Shown here: in pieces, positions 26,615 to 34,901 of the stretch
Layout of the letters: every line of letters begins with the position of its first letter
How positions within the stretch are numbered: the first letter of the stretch is position 1
Source of the DNA: G965215225 sp965215225
GTDB taxonomy: Bacteria > Pseudomonadota > Gammaproteobacteria > CBDBNL01 > JAAOII01
DNA: 64,000 nucleotides
Assembly (NCBI GenBank): GCA_965215225.1
Contig: OZ244039.1
Coordinates: forward strand, 1,240,001-1,304,000
Direction: 5' to 3'
Made by a program: the position numbers and the translations under genes
The notes under the pieces: generated by a model
Told to the model about the DNA's origin: nothing
The model's database searches: none
The model's input: the letters and a program-made list of their open reading frames with translations, nothing else

Positions 26615-27430
26615 ATGAATAAGCTGCGGTTTAGTTCTTCGGTTCTGATAATGGGAATGGTGTTTCTCTATGCTCCTTTGCTGATTCTGGTCATCTTTTC
26701 CTTTAATGAATCCCGCTTGGTGACAGTCTGGGGTGGGTTTTCTTTCAAATGGTATAGGGAACTGTTCCTTGATACCCAGATACTCAATGCTGCCTGGCGA
26801 AGCCTAGTCATTGCCTTCTCATCGGCAAGTGCAGCCCTAGTATTGGGGACGCTGGCGGCCTATAGCTTGATAAAGTTTCCGCTTCTTCGCGGTCGCCGCC
26901 TATTTGAGCTGTCCATCACAGCTCCTTTGGTCGTCCCCGACATCATCTTGGGGATATCCTTCTTGCTAACCTTTGTGGCTATGGGAAATCTGTTGGGTTT
27001 TCCTGCCACTCGTGGCTTGATGACCATATTCATCGCTCATACTACGCTTACTATGGCCTATGTGACTATCATAGTGGCTACTCGGTTGAGGGAAATGGAT
27101 GCTTCTTTAGAAGAGGCGGCTATGGACCTGGGCGCCCATCCTTTTATGGTATTCTTTTTGGTCATATTGCCTTCAATCGCGCCGGCATTGGTGGCTGGTT
27201 GGCTGTTGGCCTTCACCCTGTCATTAGATGACTTGGTTATTGCCAGCTTTGTTTCAGGTCCTGCTTCTACTACTCTACCCATTCAGGTATTCTCAAGCGT
27301 TCGTCTAGGCATCACACCAAAGATTAATGCGCTGGCTGCCATCCTCATAGGAGTGGTCTTCACTGTCAGTATCCTGGTCTGGTGGGTTGCCATTCGCTAT
27401 GAAAAGAGACAGCGGATAGTTTTCAAATAG
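26615..27430 (+). CDS. potC: Spermidine/putrescine ABC transporter permease PotC
   Basis: Second permease subunit, 271 residues with six membrane helices and the coupling loop EEAAMDLGAHPFMVFFLVILPSIAPAL, plus FTLSLDDLVIASFVSGP typical of PotC. This is the only full-length copy; a truncated copy precedes it at 26006. The ATG lies in a short run of ATGAATA motifs (26594-26620), so a start one of these earlier is possible but less likely. Confidence 0.95.
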   Translation: MNKLRFSSSVLIMGMVFLYAPLLILVIFSFNESRLVTVWGGFSFKWYRELFLDTQILNAAWRSLVIAFSSASAALVLGTLAAYSLIKFPLLRGRRLFELSITAPLVVPDIILGISFLLTFVAMGNLLGFPATRGLMTIFIAHTTLTMAYVTIIVATRLREMDASLEEAAMDLGAHPFMVFFLVILPSIAPALVAGWLLAFTLSLDDLVIASFVSGPASTTLPIQVFSSVRLGITPKINALAAILIGVVFTVSILVWWVAIRYEKRQRIVFK

Positions 27431-27517
27431 AAAGGTTTGATTATTTCGTTCATTCCAACTAATAAAAGCATTTTTTTGGGTGAGATTGAACCTTGCGAAT
27501 CTGGTCAGCGGAATAGA

Positions 27518-27609
27518 TTATGATTTCTAAATGTTAATTCACCCCTCATTGTTAATTAGAGGTGATACAAAATTTCTACTATTGTAGATTAGATAAATAG
27601 AAATCATAA
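27518..27609 (+). promoter_or_regulatory. Candidate structured element upstream of dnaK, bounded by a 12-bp inverted repeat
   Basis: TTATGATTTCTA at 27518-27529 pairs perfectly with TAGAAATCATAA at 27598-27609. Between them are a bulged dyad (TCACCCCTC ... GAGGTGA, about 27539-27565) and the 5-bp stem TCTAC/GTAGA with a TATT loop at 27575-27588. The nested arrangement suggests a folded RNA or a complex operator region. Whether it is in the dnaK transcript depends on which promoter is used. Confidence 0.45.
27571..27589 (+). other. Solitary sequence matching the Cas12a CRISPR repeat core
   Basis: AATTTCTACTATTGTAGAT has every feature of the processed type V-A (Cas12a) crRNA repeat: AATTTCTAC, a 4-5 nt loop, GTAGAT. 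There is only one copy, with no second repeat within spacer distance, and no cas gene in the window, so it is not an array. A second near-identical copy lies at 57326. Homology between the two runs past the repeat into GATAnAT. It could be a lone crRNA-like element, an operator with a TCTAC dyad, or chance. Confidence 0.5.
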
Positions 27610-27613
27610 ATTC

Positions 27614-27641
27614 CTTGAAATTAAGTTGATAGGTATTATGT
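27614..27641 (+). promoter_or_regulatory. Possible heat-shock (RpoH) promoter for dnaK
   Basis: CTTGAAA at 27614-27620 matches the RpoH -35 perfectly; 13 bp later TATTATGT only partly matches CCCCATnT. It lies 45 bp before dnaK, whose regulation by RpoH is well established in Gammaproteobacteria. The -10 match is weak. Confidence 0.35.
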
Positions 27642-27685
27642 AATCAACATAATTAATATAAGCCATCAATAGAGGAATAGAAGAT

Positions 27686-29725
27686 ATGGCAAAGGTAATA
27701 GGAATTGATTTGGGAACCACCAACTCCTGCGTGGCGGTTGTAGAAGGTGGTAAGCCCAAAGTAATTGAAAATGCAGAAGGCAATCGCACCACACCTTCTA
27801 TAGTTGCTTGGACCGACGAGGTGTTGGTGGGTCAATCGGCAAAAAGGCAAAGTGTAACCAATCCAGACAATACTGTTTTTGCCGTTAAGCGTTTAATAGG
27901 GAGAAAGTATTCAGATGATGTGGTTCAAAAAGACATTAAGAGATCTCCCTTCAAAATAGTCAAAGCAAAGAATGGCGATGCCTGGGTGGCAGCTAAGGAT
28001 AAGGAGATGGCGCCGCCTCAGGTATCGGCAGAAGTGCTAAAAAAGATGAAGAAGACAGCCGAAGACTATCTGGGCGAGAAGATTAAGGATGCAGTCATCA
28101 CTGTTCCCGCCTATTTCAACGACTCACAGCGGCAGGCTACCAAAGATGCTGGCCGCATTGCCGGGCTTAATGTGTTACGCATCATCAACGAACCTACCGC
28201 GGCCGCTCTTGCCTATGGTATGGATAAGGATCATAATGATGTGAAGATAGCTGTCTATGATCTGGGTGGCGGCACTTTTGATGTCTCCGTCATAGAGATG
28301 GCAAAGGTTGATGGCGAACAGCAGTTTCAGGTTTTGGCTACCCATGGGGACACCTTCTTAGGCGGTGAAGATTTTGATAACCTTGTCATAGATTTTTTGG
28401 TAGAGGAATTTAAGAAGGAGACCAGCATAGATCTTACCAAGGATCCCCTGGCGATGCAAAGGCTTAAGGATGCGGCCGAGAAAGCCAAAGTAGAACTATC
28501 CTCCAGTCAACAGACTGACATCAATCTTCCTTATATTACCGCAGATAGCGGAGGACCCAAGCATATGAATATCAAGATGACTAGAGCAAAACTGGAATCC
28601 CTAGTTGAAAGTCTGGTGCTAAAAACCCTAGAACCCTGTAAAGAAGCGGTTAAGGATGCGAATCTGTCGATGGATGATATTCATGAGGTGCTATTAGTAG
28701 GCGGGCAGACTCGTATGCCATTGGTGCAGAAGAAGGTCCAAGAGCTGTTTAATTGCGAACCACGGCGCGATGTCAATCCTGATGAGGCGGTGGCCCTAGG
28801 GGCAGCAATTCAAGGGGCGGTTCTTGCTGGTGATATTAAGGATGTGCTACTACTAGATGTTACGCCATTATCCTTAGGGATAGAAACCCTCGGCGGCGTA
28901 ATGACTGTATTGATTGAAAAGAATACCACCATACCTACCAAAAAGGCTCAGATCTTTTCAACAGCCGAGGACAATCAGAGCGCGGTTACCATTCATGTTC
29001 TCCAAGGAGAACGGAAGAAGGCAGGGGACAATAAGTCCTTAGGAAGGTTTGACCTTACTGACATACCCTCAGCGCCACGAGGCATGCCACAAATAGAGGT
29101 GAGTTTTGATTTGGATGCCAATGGTATTCTTCATGTGTCGGCTAAGGATAAGAATACCGGCAAGGAGCAATCTATCCAAATAAAGGCATCAAGCGGCTTG
29201 AGTGAGGAAGAGATTGAAAAGATGGTGAAGGATGCTGAATCTCATGCAGCTGAAGATGAGAAGTTTGAAAAATTAGTCGCAGCGCGTAATCAAGGAGATA
29301 ACCTAGTTCATGGAGTTAAGAAGATGCTAGATGAGAATAAGGATGCTGTTAAAGAAGAGGAAAAACAAGAAATAGAAAAGGCCTTAGAGAAGCTAGAGAC
29401 CGCGCTCAAAGAAGACGATCGAGAGGCCATTGAGAAAGATATCCAAGAACTGACCCAAAAATCCATGCCTTTAACTCAAGCTGCGGTGAAGAGAGAGCAA
29501 GAAAAGCAGAAAGCGGAATCAGAATCTGCCGACCAAGCAAAAGATTCGACGGTTGAGGATGCCGATTTTGAAGAGGTCAAAGAATCAACCGAATCAACCG
29601 AATCAAAAGAATCAGCAGAATCAACCGAATCAGCGGAACCCACGGAATCAGCAGAGTCCACGGAAGCCACCGAATCAGCCGAATCAACGGAAGAAGAACC
29701 GCCTAAGAAGGCGAAAAAGAAATAG
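27686..29725 (+). CDS. dnaK: Chaperone DnaK (Hsp70) with extended acidic tail
   Basis: Hsp70 ATPase chaperone. The 679-residue protein has all family signatures: IGIDLGTTNSCVAV at the N-terminus, IAVYDLGGGTFDVSVIE, VLLVGGQTRMPLVQ, and the substrate-binding domain (LLDVTPLSLGIETLGG). The usual C-terminus (DADFEEVKE) is followed by about 45 extra residues of Ser/Thr/Glu/Ala repeats ending in KKAKKK, encoded by 9-bp repeats. This makes it about 40 residues longer than the E. coli protein. The start ATG has AGAGGAA 9 nt upstream. No dnaJ or grpE is adjacent; ruvA follows after 3 bp. Confidence 0.97.
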   Translation: MAKVIGIDLGTTNSCVAVVEGGKPKVIENAEGNRTTPSIVAWTDEVLVGQSAKRQSVTNPDNTVFAVKRLIGRKYSDDVVQKDIKRSPFKIVKAKNGDAWVAAKDKEMAPPQVSAEVLKKMKKTAEDYLGEKIKDAVITVPAYFNDSQRQATKDAGRIAGLNVLRIINEPTAAALAYGMDKDHNDVKIAVYDLGGGTFDVSVIEMAKVDGEQQFQVLATHGDTFLGGEDFDNLVIDFLVEEFKKETSIDLTKDPLAMQRLKDAAEKAKVELSSSQQTDINLPYITADSGGPKHMNIKMTRAKLESLVESLVLKTLEPCKEAVKDANLSMDDIHEVLLVGGQTRMPLVQKKVQELFNCEPRRDVNPDEAVALGAAIQGAVLAGDIKDVLLLDVTPLSLGIETLGGVMTVLIEKNTTIPTKKAQIFSTAEDNQSAVTIHVLQGERKKAGDNKSLGRFDLTDIPSAPRGMPQIEVSFDLDANGILHVSAKDKNTGKEQSIQIKASSGLSEEEIEKMVKDAESHAAEDEKFEKLVAARNQGDNLVHGVKKMLDENKDAVKEEEKQEIEKALEKLETALKEDDREAIEKDIQELTQKSMPLTQAAVKREQEKQKAESESADQAKDSTVEDADFEEVKESTESTESKESAESTESAEPTESAESTEATESAESTEEEPPKKAKKK

Positions 29726-29728
29726 CCA

Positions 29729-30310
29729 TTGTTTGACTTTGTTTGCGGCCGTCTCATTAAGAAGACGGTTCCCCATCTTGTCGTTGAGGTCGGTGGTATA
29801 GGCTATCGTCTTGAAGCGCCTCTTTCCGTGTGTGAGAGATTAACCGAAGGAGAAGAGGTGCAGCTCTTTACTCATCTATTAATAAGAAATGATTCAATGG
29901 TTATTTTTGCCTTTTCTTCCCCTGAGGAAAGAGAGGTGTTTGACCGTCTGACCAGTGTCAGTGGCATAGGACCCAAGTTGGGTCTTAGTATCCTGAGCAC
30001 CTTTAATATTGATGAGGTTGCTACTCTATTGAAGCAACAGGATCTTGATAGGCTTAAACTAGTCCCAGGTCTAGGTCCTAAAACTGCCCGCCGCCTACTG
30101 GCAGAGTTGGGTGAGGAGGATCTGATAGACCGCCCCTCAGCCGAGAAAGACGACCGCTCCTTTCGGGCAGTGGATGCGCTCATCTTCCTTGGCTATAAAA
30201 AAGTGGAAGCAACTAATATTATCCAACAGATTAATGACCCCTCTCTTAGCACCGAGCAACTGGTGCGCGCCGCCCTACAACAACTACAACAAAAAATAAC
30301 CAAAGGCTGA
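29729..30310 (+). CDS. ruvA: Holliday junction branch migration protein RuvA
   Basis: RuvA binds four-way junctions and loads RuvB. The 193-residue protein has the OB-fold start (FVCGRLIKKTVPHLVVEVGGIGYRLEAP), the tandem helix-hairpin-helix region (LTSVSGIGPKLGLSILS, LKLVPGLGPKTARRLLAEL), and domain III (ALIFLGYKKVEATNII). The start is TTG 29729, 3 bp after the dnaK stop; no better in-frame start exists. It is not next to ruvC or ruvB as is common, and it probably shares the dnaK transcript. Confidence 0.93.
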   Translation: MFDFVCGRLIKKTVPHLVVEVGGIGYRLEAPLSVCERLTEGEEVQLFTHLLIRNDSMVIFAFSSPEEREVFDRLTSVSGIGPKLGLSILSTFNIDEVATLLKQQDLDRLKLVPGLGPKTARRLLAELGEEDLIDRPSAEKDDRSFRAVDALIFLGYKKVEATNIIQQINDPSLSTEQLVRAALQQLQQKITKG

Positions 30311-30651
30311 TTGCCAGCAGTTTGCCCTAACAATAGCGAAGACCATCCAAAGAAGGATCAGCTGTTTTTTCGTAAGGCGGATTATGCGGATTATGCGGAT
30401 TATATAATCCCGTAGGTTCATAGTTCTTTTCCTTGACCATATATGACTCACTTGTATCCACCCCGTTTTAATATTTCTGCTCTTTAGATTGCAGAAAAAT
30501 CCTCCATAATTTATATGATAGTATAATAGCAGCTAGCAAACAACACCAAGAAATTGAGAACACAAAAGACCTGTCCCCTCACCGCCATACAAGCCGCTCA
30601 GCTGTTGGATTTGTTCTATTGAGCCCATGCCAAAAACAGCCACCAAAAAGG
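30311..30651. other. Intergenic region before the restriction-modification pair
   Basis: Contains three direct copies of the 9-mer GCGGATTAT (30377-30403), which run into a perfect 14-bp palindrome GGATTATATAATCC (30397-30410), and a perfect -10-like TATAAT at 30522 without a clear -35. The palindrome could be an operator controlling the methyltransferase. A 17-codon frame (MPKTATKKDAPNIFQAG, from 30628) overlaps the start of the methyltransferase; I give it little weight. Confidence 0.45.
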
Positions 30652-31437
30652 ATGCACCAAATATATTTCAAGCAGGATAATATCCTCATCTATAGAGATG
30701 ATATTCTGACAATAACCGCTATTCCAGAATCCTCTATTGACCTCATCATCACCTCACCTCCCTACAACATAGATATTCACTATAACTCTCACAAAGATGA
30801 TTTGTCCTATAAAGACTATCTAGCATTTACCGAAAAGTGGCTAGAAAAATGTTATCTTCTTGCCAAAGACGATGGGCGCTTTTGCTTGAATATCCCGCTT
30901 GATAAAAACAAAGGAGGGCAACAGGCGGTCTGCGCCGATATTACAACCATTGCCCGTAAGCTTGGTTGGCATTATCACTCAACTATCATTTGGAATGAGG
31001 GCAACATCTCTCGCCGAACCGCTTGGGGCTCATGGATGTCCGCTTCCGCTCCTTATGTCATTGCTCCAGTTGAAGTAATCTTGGTTCTGTATAAGAAGAA
31101 CTGGAAAAAGAGCAATGGGAAGAAAGAGAACGATATCACCAAACAAGAATTTATGGCTTGGACAAATGGAGTATGGACATTCGGCGGTCAGAGTAAAAAG
31201 GGGGCAGGCGGCCATCCAGCCGCATTTCCACTTGAGCTGCCACGGCGCTGCATAAAGCTGTTTAGTTTTGTTGGCGATACTGTTCTTGACCCATTTCTTG
31301 GCAGTGGCTCGACGCTTATCGCCGCAAGTCAGCACAAGCGAAAGGGAATCGGAGTTGATATTGACAAGAAATACTGTGATATAGCAATTAGCCGCTTACA
31401 GAAAGAAGCAAAAATTCACCAACCTGATTTGCTCTGA
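30652..31437 (+). CDS. DNA methyltransferase (N6-adenine or N4-cytosine type)
   Basis: SAM-dependent amino-methyltransferase of a type II restriction-modification system. The catalytic motif IV TSPPYNI comes before the SAM-binding motif I (DPFLGSGSTL), which is the beta-class order. I start at ATG 30652 (MHQIYFKQDNILIYRDDIL, 261 residues); a TTG at 30619 would add 11 residues. The stop lies 1 bp before the HNH gene start. Target sequence and methylated base cannot be read from the protein by eye. Lower GC than neighbours and position between accessory genes suggest horizontal acquisition. Confidence 0.9.
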   Translation: MHQIYFKQDNILIYRDDILTITAIPESSIDLIITSPPYNIDIHYNSHKDDLSYKDYLAFTEKWLEKCYLLAKDDGRFCLNIPLDKNKGGQQAVCADITTIARKLGWHYHSTIIWNEGNISRRTAWGSWMSASAPYVIAPVEVILVLYKKNWKKSNGKKENDITKQEFMAWTNGVWTFGGQSKKGAGGHPAAFPLELPRRCIKLFSFVGDTVLDPFLGSGSTLIAASQHKRKGIGVDIDKKYCDIAISRLQKEAKIHQPDLL

Positions 31438-31438
31438 G

Positions 31439-32038
31439 ATGAAGAAGCAAAACAACAAAGAATCAATCACTCAACTTGAATTGCTGATGGAATATTTCAA
31501 GGAAAATCCCAATCGAGATATTCCCCACCCCGAAATCGTTGATTGGGCAACAAATGAATGGACAAAGCGAACAGGAGAAGTCTTTAGAGACCCTGACCGT
31601 GGAATACGCCGACTTCACCAAGATGGTTATTTGATAAAAGTGAGAAAGGGCATTTATCATTATGATCCCGTCAAAGCGAAAAAGAAAATTCTTGAGGCTT
31701 TTTCTACAACACAAAAAGCAGAAATATTAAAGCGAGATGGATACAGGTGCGTCATATGTGGTCGTGGTGAAAAAGAGGGTATGGATCTTCATATTGACCA
31801 TATCAAACCCAAAGATCTAGGTGGCAAAGCAATAATAGCTAATGGTCAAACCCTCTGTTCCCAACACAACTTTATCAAAAAAAATCTGAACCAAACAGAG
31901 ACCGGTAAGAAGATGTTTATCCGTCTATACAATCTTGCCAAAAAGGAAAACAACAAGGTGCTTGAAGATTTTTGCGCCGATGTTTTACAAATTTACAAAG
32001 ACCATAACATAAATAGTCATATCAAGTGGGAAAAATAG
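31439..32038 (+). CDS. HNH endonuclease with N-terminal winged-helix-like domain, putative restriction enzyme
   Basis: The 199-residue protein has an N-terminal segment resembling a winged helix (ELLMEYFKENPNRDIPHPEI ... RGIRRLHQDGYLIKVRKGIYHY). A C-terminal HNH nuclease follows: RDGYRCVICGRG, DLHIDHIKPKDLGG, TLCSQHNFIKKN, with the zinc-type cysteines and the catalytic His of HIDHI. It is next to the methyltransferase with a 1-bp gap and is probably its cognate restriction enzyme. No N-terminal membrane or transport signal. Specificity unknown. Confidence 0.82.
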   Translation: MKKQNNKESITQLELLMEYFKENPNRDIPHPEIVDWATNEWTKRTGEVFRDPDRGIRRLHQDGYLIKVRKGIYHYDPVKAKKKILEAFSTTQKAEILKRDGYRCVICGRGEKEGMDLHIDHIKPKDLGGKAIIANGQTLCSQHNFIKKNLNQTETGKKMFIRLYNLAKKENNKVLEDFCADVLQIYKDHNINSHIKWEK

Positions 32039-32190
32039 TGAAGCTAAAGAAGTTCAGAATCTGGTCTCTATGCTAGCCATTTTACGCCAAAGATCTGAGC
32101 TAAATTTGTAGCGGCTTCTGTTCTGGTCGCTAGCCTTTAGATTGAATGGCTAATATAGCTGTATGGGAATATAGAAATTCTAAACTAAGG
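32039..32190. other. Convergent intergenic region with paralog 3' flank
   Basis: The 3' half carries TAGCCTTTAGATTGAATGGCTA and AATTCTAAACTA, shared with the flank of the gene ending at 20544. A weak stem (TAGCC/GGCTA) could serve as a terminator for the surface gene. Nothing else seen. Confidence 0.45.
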
Positions 32191-34680
32191 CTATGGGTTT
32201 AAGGTGTTATCTAGAAGCATCTGGTTTAGTTGGGGTTTGCCATTCCCATCCAAAGACCACCAATCACGCCATTCGTCTGGAGCTAGCGGAGTGCAGCGAA
32301 TGGCAGGATATTCATCCGAGTCACCAAAATCCCAGATGAGATTACTAGGATCTCGTTCAGCCGACTCAATGGCCCCACTATTATCCCTATCACACCAGAC
32401 CGCCAATGGCTCGTCGGTTGGCCCATCGCTAAACATAACTGTCTCATCGTCCCAACTATCATAGATATCTGCATAGCCAGTTGGATTGCGAAGCTCACTA
32501 GTGGTCTTCGGGTCACCAGTGTTTCCACTAGTGACACCACTAGTATTACTGTCCCAATAGGAAGCAACTTCAGGAACAGTCCCGATTGTACCCACCAGCA
32601 TATTAGTATCACTACCTGAGACTACATAAGAATAAGCAACCTTGCCATTGATAGAGTTTCCCGACAGACCGCTCACTTGTCCACTATCCGTCCCGCTCAG
32701 TTCATCCACCACAACCGATGAAGAATAAATCTGACCCAATTGAGCATCCCCCACCAGACCGCCCACAGGACGCAAAGGACCAGTGCCGTCCGCGCTCACT
32801 ACACCCACCACAACCGATGAAGAATAAATCTGACCCCGTTGACTAACCCCCGCCAGACCGCCTACAAAACTATCCCCGCTCACCTCAGCCGCCACAACCG
32901 ATGAAGAAACAATCCGAGCCGATCTACTATCCCCCACCAGACCGCCTATAACATTACCAGTCCCACTCACCTCACCCACCACAACCGATGAAGAATAAAT
33001 ATCAGCCTCCGTACCCATTACTCCTACCAGACCGCCTACCAGCCTCCTGCCTATCACTGTTTTGGCATGAAGAATAAGATTGCGAATCGTCGCGTCCGCA
33101 GCTATATGACCAAACAAACCCACACAATCCTCGCCTGAGCGACTAATGTTTAAACCACTAATTGTCCAGCCGTTGCCTTCAAAAATGCCAGCAAAAGCAG
33201 CTCCTTGACAATCATCTGTATTAGTATTTGTATCATGACCCAAGGGTTGCCAGCCTTTGCCTCCTTCATCATCGGCATAGGTTGCAAGACTTATATCCGC
33301 AACCAGCTCATAGCCAGAACAAGAAGTGATATCCACGCCATTAGCATCTTGGCCACCACCACAGCCAGTTTGGTTAAGTGTTGCATCCGCTGATAGCTTC
33401 CTTCCGGTACCATCCAGCTGATGACGCACCGCATCGAATTCCGCCGCCATAGCTATCTCTATCAACCCATCACCATCATCATCTATGTCCGTCCCATCCA
33501 TTTCTCCATCCATATCGCAATCTTCTAGTTTGGCACATCCCCTTGCCTCAGCAGCATCTCCCACCCCATCAGTATCGCAATCAGTATTTTCAACACACCC
33601 AGCCTCTTCATCACCATCTCTTACTCCATCATAATCGCAATCCGCTTCTATTACACAATTTACCGCTACTTCATCTTTATCTGTGACAGTGTCTCCATCG
33701 CAATCCGCTAACAACTGGCAACTCACTCCACCTACACTCAGTTGCTCTCTCTCATTACCATCATTCAAATCATCATTATCATCATCTGTATCTTCACTAC
33801 TATCATCAAGGCAACCATCCCCATCATTATCGGTAGTAGGATTGCTTTCCCAACCTGTCTCTCCACTAGAACAGTCGTCTGAACCATCCTCCACCCCATC
33901 ATTATCGTCATCTGTATCCTCAATACTCTCATCACGGCAACCATCATTATCATTATCGGTCGATGAATTGCTCGTCCAATCTATATCCCCAACAGGACAG
34001 TCGTCGTCCCCATCCGTCACATTGTCATTATCATCATCATCATCTACACTGTTCGCTCGCCTATCTCCATCCGTATCCAGCCCCGAATGAATACCACCGC
34101 TTTTGTGGTCTTCCTCATTTTCTGGCCAAACAAAAACTATCTCTATCGGCTCCTGCCTGCCATCACTCAGAGTGCCTATAATCTCAAAAGTCCAGTTGGC
34201 TTCAAACGGCACAACAAAAGAATAACTGCTATCAATAAATTCACTAGCTATGTTAATAGGCGCGTCTTCTATTACCCTGCCGCCGCGACTGGTTGTGGTT
34301 GCTGTGATGTTCAAAGAAACGAAATTGCCGAAGTCTGATTGGTTGCCTATGACAAAGCCATTTGCTGTTGGGCTAAAGGTAAGTTCTACCTTAAAAGCAC
34401 TGGCAGAACCCCCAGCTGAACTGCTGCCTCCACCCCCGCCAGCACAAGCAGTAAGAACCAAGAGGCTAATTCCAGCTAATAAGAAGAGAAATCCCCTTGC
34501 TAGACAATGTGAATGTGGGGTATGGAGGAGCATAAGGGAGCTAGAAGAAAACATAGAAGAGGGCCGAGAGAATATGGCGGAAAGGAAGCGAGAGAGACGA
34601 ACCTCAAAGAACGCCATAATGGAAAACTGGCGAAAGACAGAAAAATTAAACTTTGCTAGCATAGTGCTTATTATACTCAT
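32191..34680 (-). CDS. Surface lipoprotein with TSP3 calcium loops and GLUG repeats
   Basis: Opened at 34680 it is 829 residues. ATG 34533 is a more plausible start because it gives a normal lipoprotein signal (LARGFLFLLAGISLLVLTAC, Cys30). Then come a Gly/Ser linker, the unrecognised beta domain (VELTFSPTANGFVIGNQSDFGNFVSLNITA), TSP3 loops (DDCPVG...STDNDNDGCRDE), about three cysteine repeats (NCVIEADCDYDGVRDGDEEA), DDDGDGLIEIAMAAEF, about five GLUG repeats and the conserved tail ending LNQMLLDNTLNP. The signal segment HTPHSHCLARG is homologous to the poly-C paralog at 54.9 kb. It is divergent from the zinc-ribbon gene and convergent with the restriction-modification pair. Confidence 0.9.
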   Translation of the reverse strand: MSIISTMLAKFNFSVFRQFSIMAFFEVRLSRFLSAIFSRPSSMFSSSSLMLLHTPHSHCLARGFLFLLAGISLLVLTACAGGGGGSSSAGGSASAFKVELTFSPTANGFVIGNQSDFGNFVSLNITATTTSRGGRVIEDAPINIASEFIDSSYSFVVPFEANWTFEIIGTLSDGRQEPIEIVFVWPENEEDHKSGGIHSGLDTDGDRRANSVDDDDDNDNVTDGDDDCPVGDIDWTSNSSTDNDNDGCRDESIEDTDDDNDGVEDGSDDCSSGETGWESNPTTDNDGDGCLDDSSEDTDDDNDDLNDGNEREQLSVGGVSCQLLADCDGDTVTDKDEVAVNCVIEADCDYDGVRDGDEEAGCVENTDCDTDGVGDAAEARGCAKLEDCDMDGEMDGTDIDDDGDGLIEIAMAAEFDAVRHQLDGTGRKLSADATLNQTGCGGGQDANGVDITSCSGYELVADISLATYADDEGGKGWQPLGHDTNTNTDDCQGAAFAGIFEGNGWTISGLNISRSGEDCVGLFGHIAADATIRNLILHAKTVIGRRLVGGLVGVMGTEADIYSSSVVVGEVSGTGNVIGGLVGDSRSARIVSSSVVAAEVSGDSFVGGLAGVSQRGQIYSSSVVVGVVSADGTGPLRPVGGLVGDAQLGQIYSSSVVVDELSGTDSGQVSGLSGNSINGKVAYSYVVSGSDTNMLVGTIGTVPEVASYWDSNTSGVTSGNTGDPKTTSELRNPTGYADIYDSWDDETVMFSDGPTDEPLAVWCDRDNSGAIESAERDPSNLIWDFGDSDEYPAIRCTPLAPDEWRDWWSLDGNGKPQLNQMLLDNTLNP

Positions 34681-34901
34681 TTATATTGACAAAATCTTTT
34701 TAATAACAAAAAAATCGCTGAAAGATAAAAAAATTAGGCCCATTATCATACATACTTATATTGAAGAATTAGCCATTTTCTCATAGGATGGCTGCTTCAT
34801 TTTATTCGTTTTTTTGGGGTTCAGATATGATTACTAAGAAGCGAAGCCAGCTTTTCACAATAAACATTTTGCAATGGTCTGTCTTCATATATAATTTACC
34901 A

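Noticed and set aside
34788..34901. N-terminal extension of the zinc-ribbon protein
   Set aside because: The zinc ribbon normally begins at the protein start, and the 38 extra residues are A/T-rich and not family-like; ATG 34902 is preferred.
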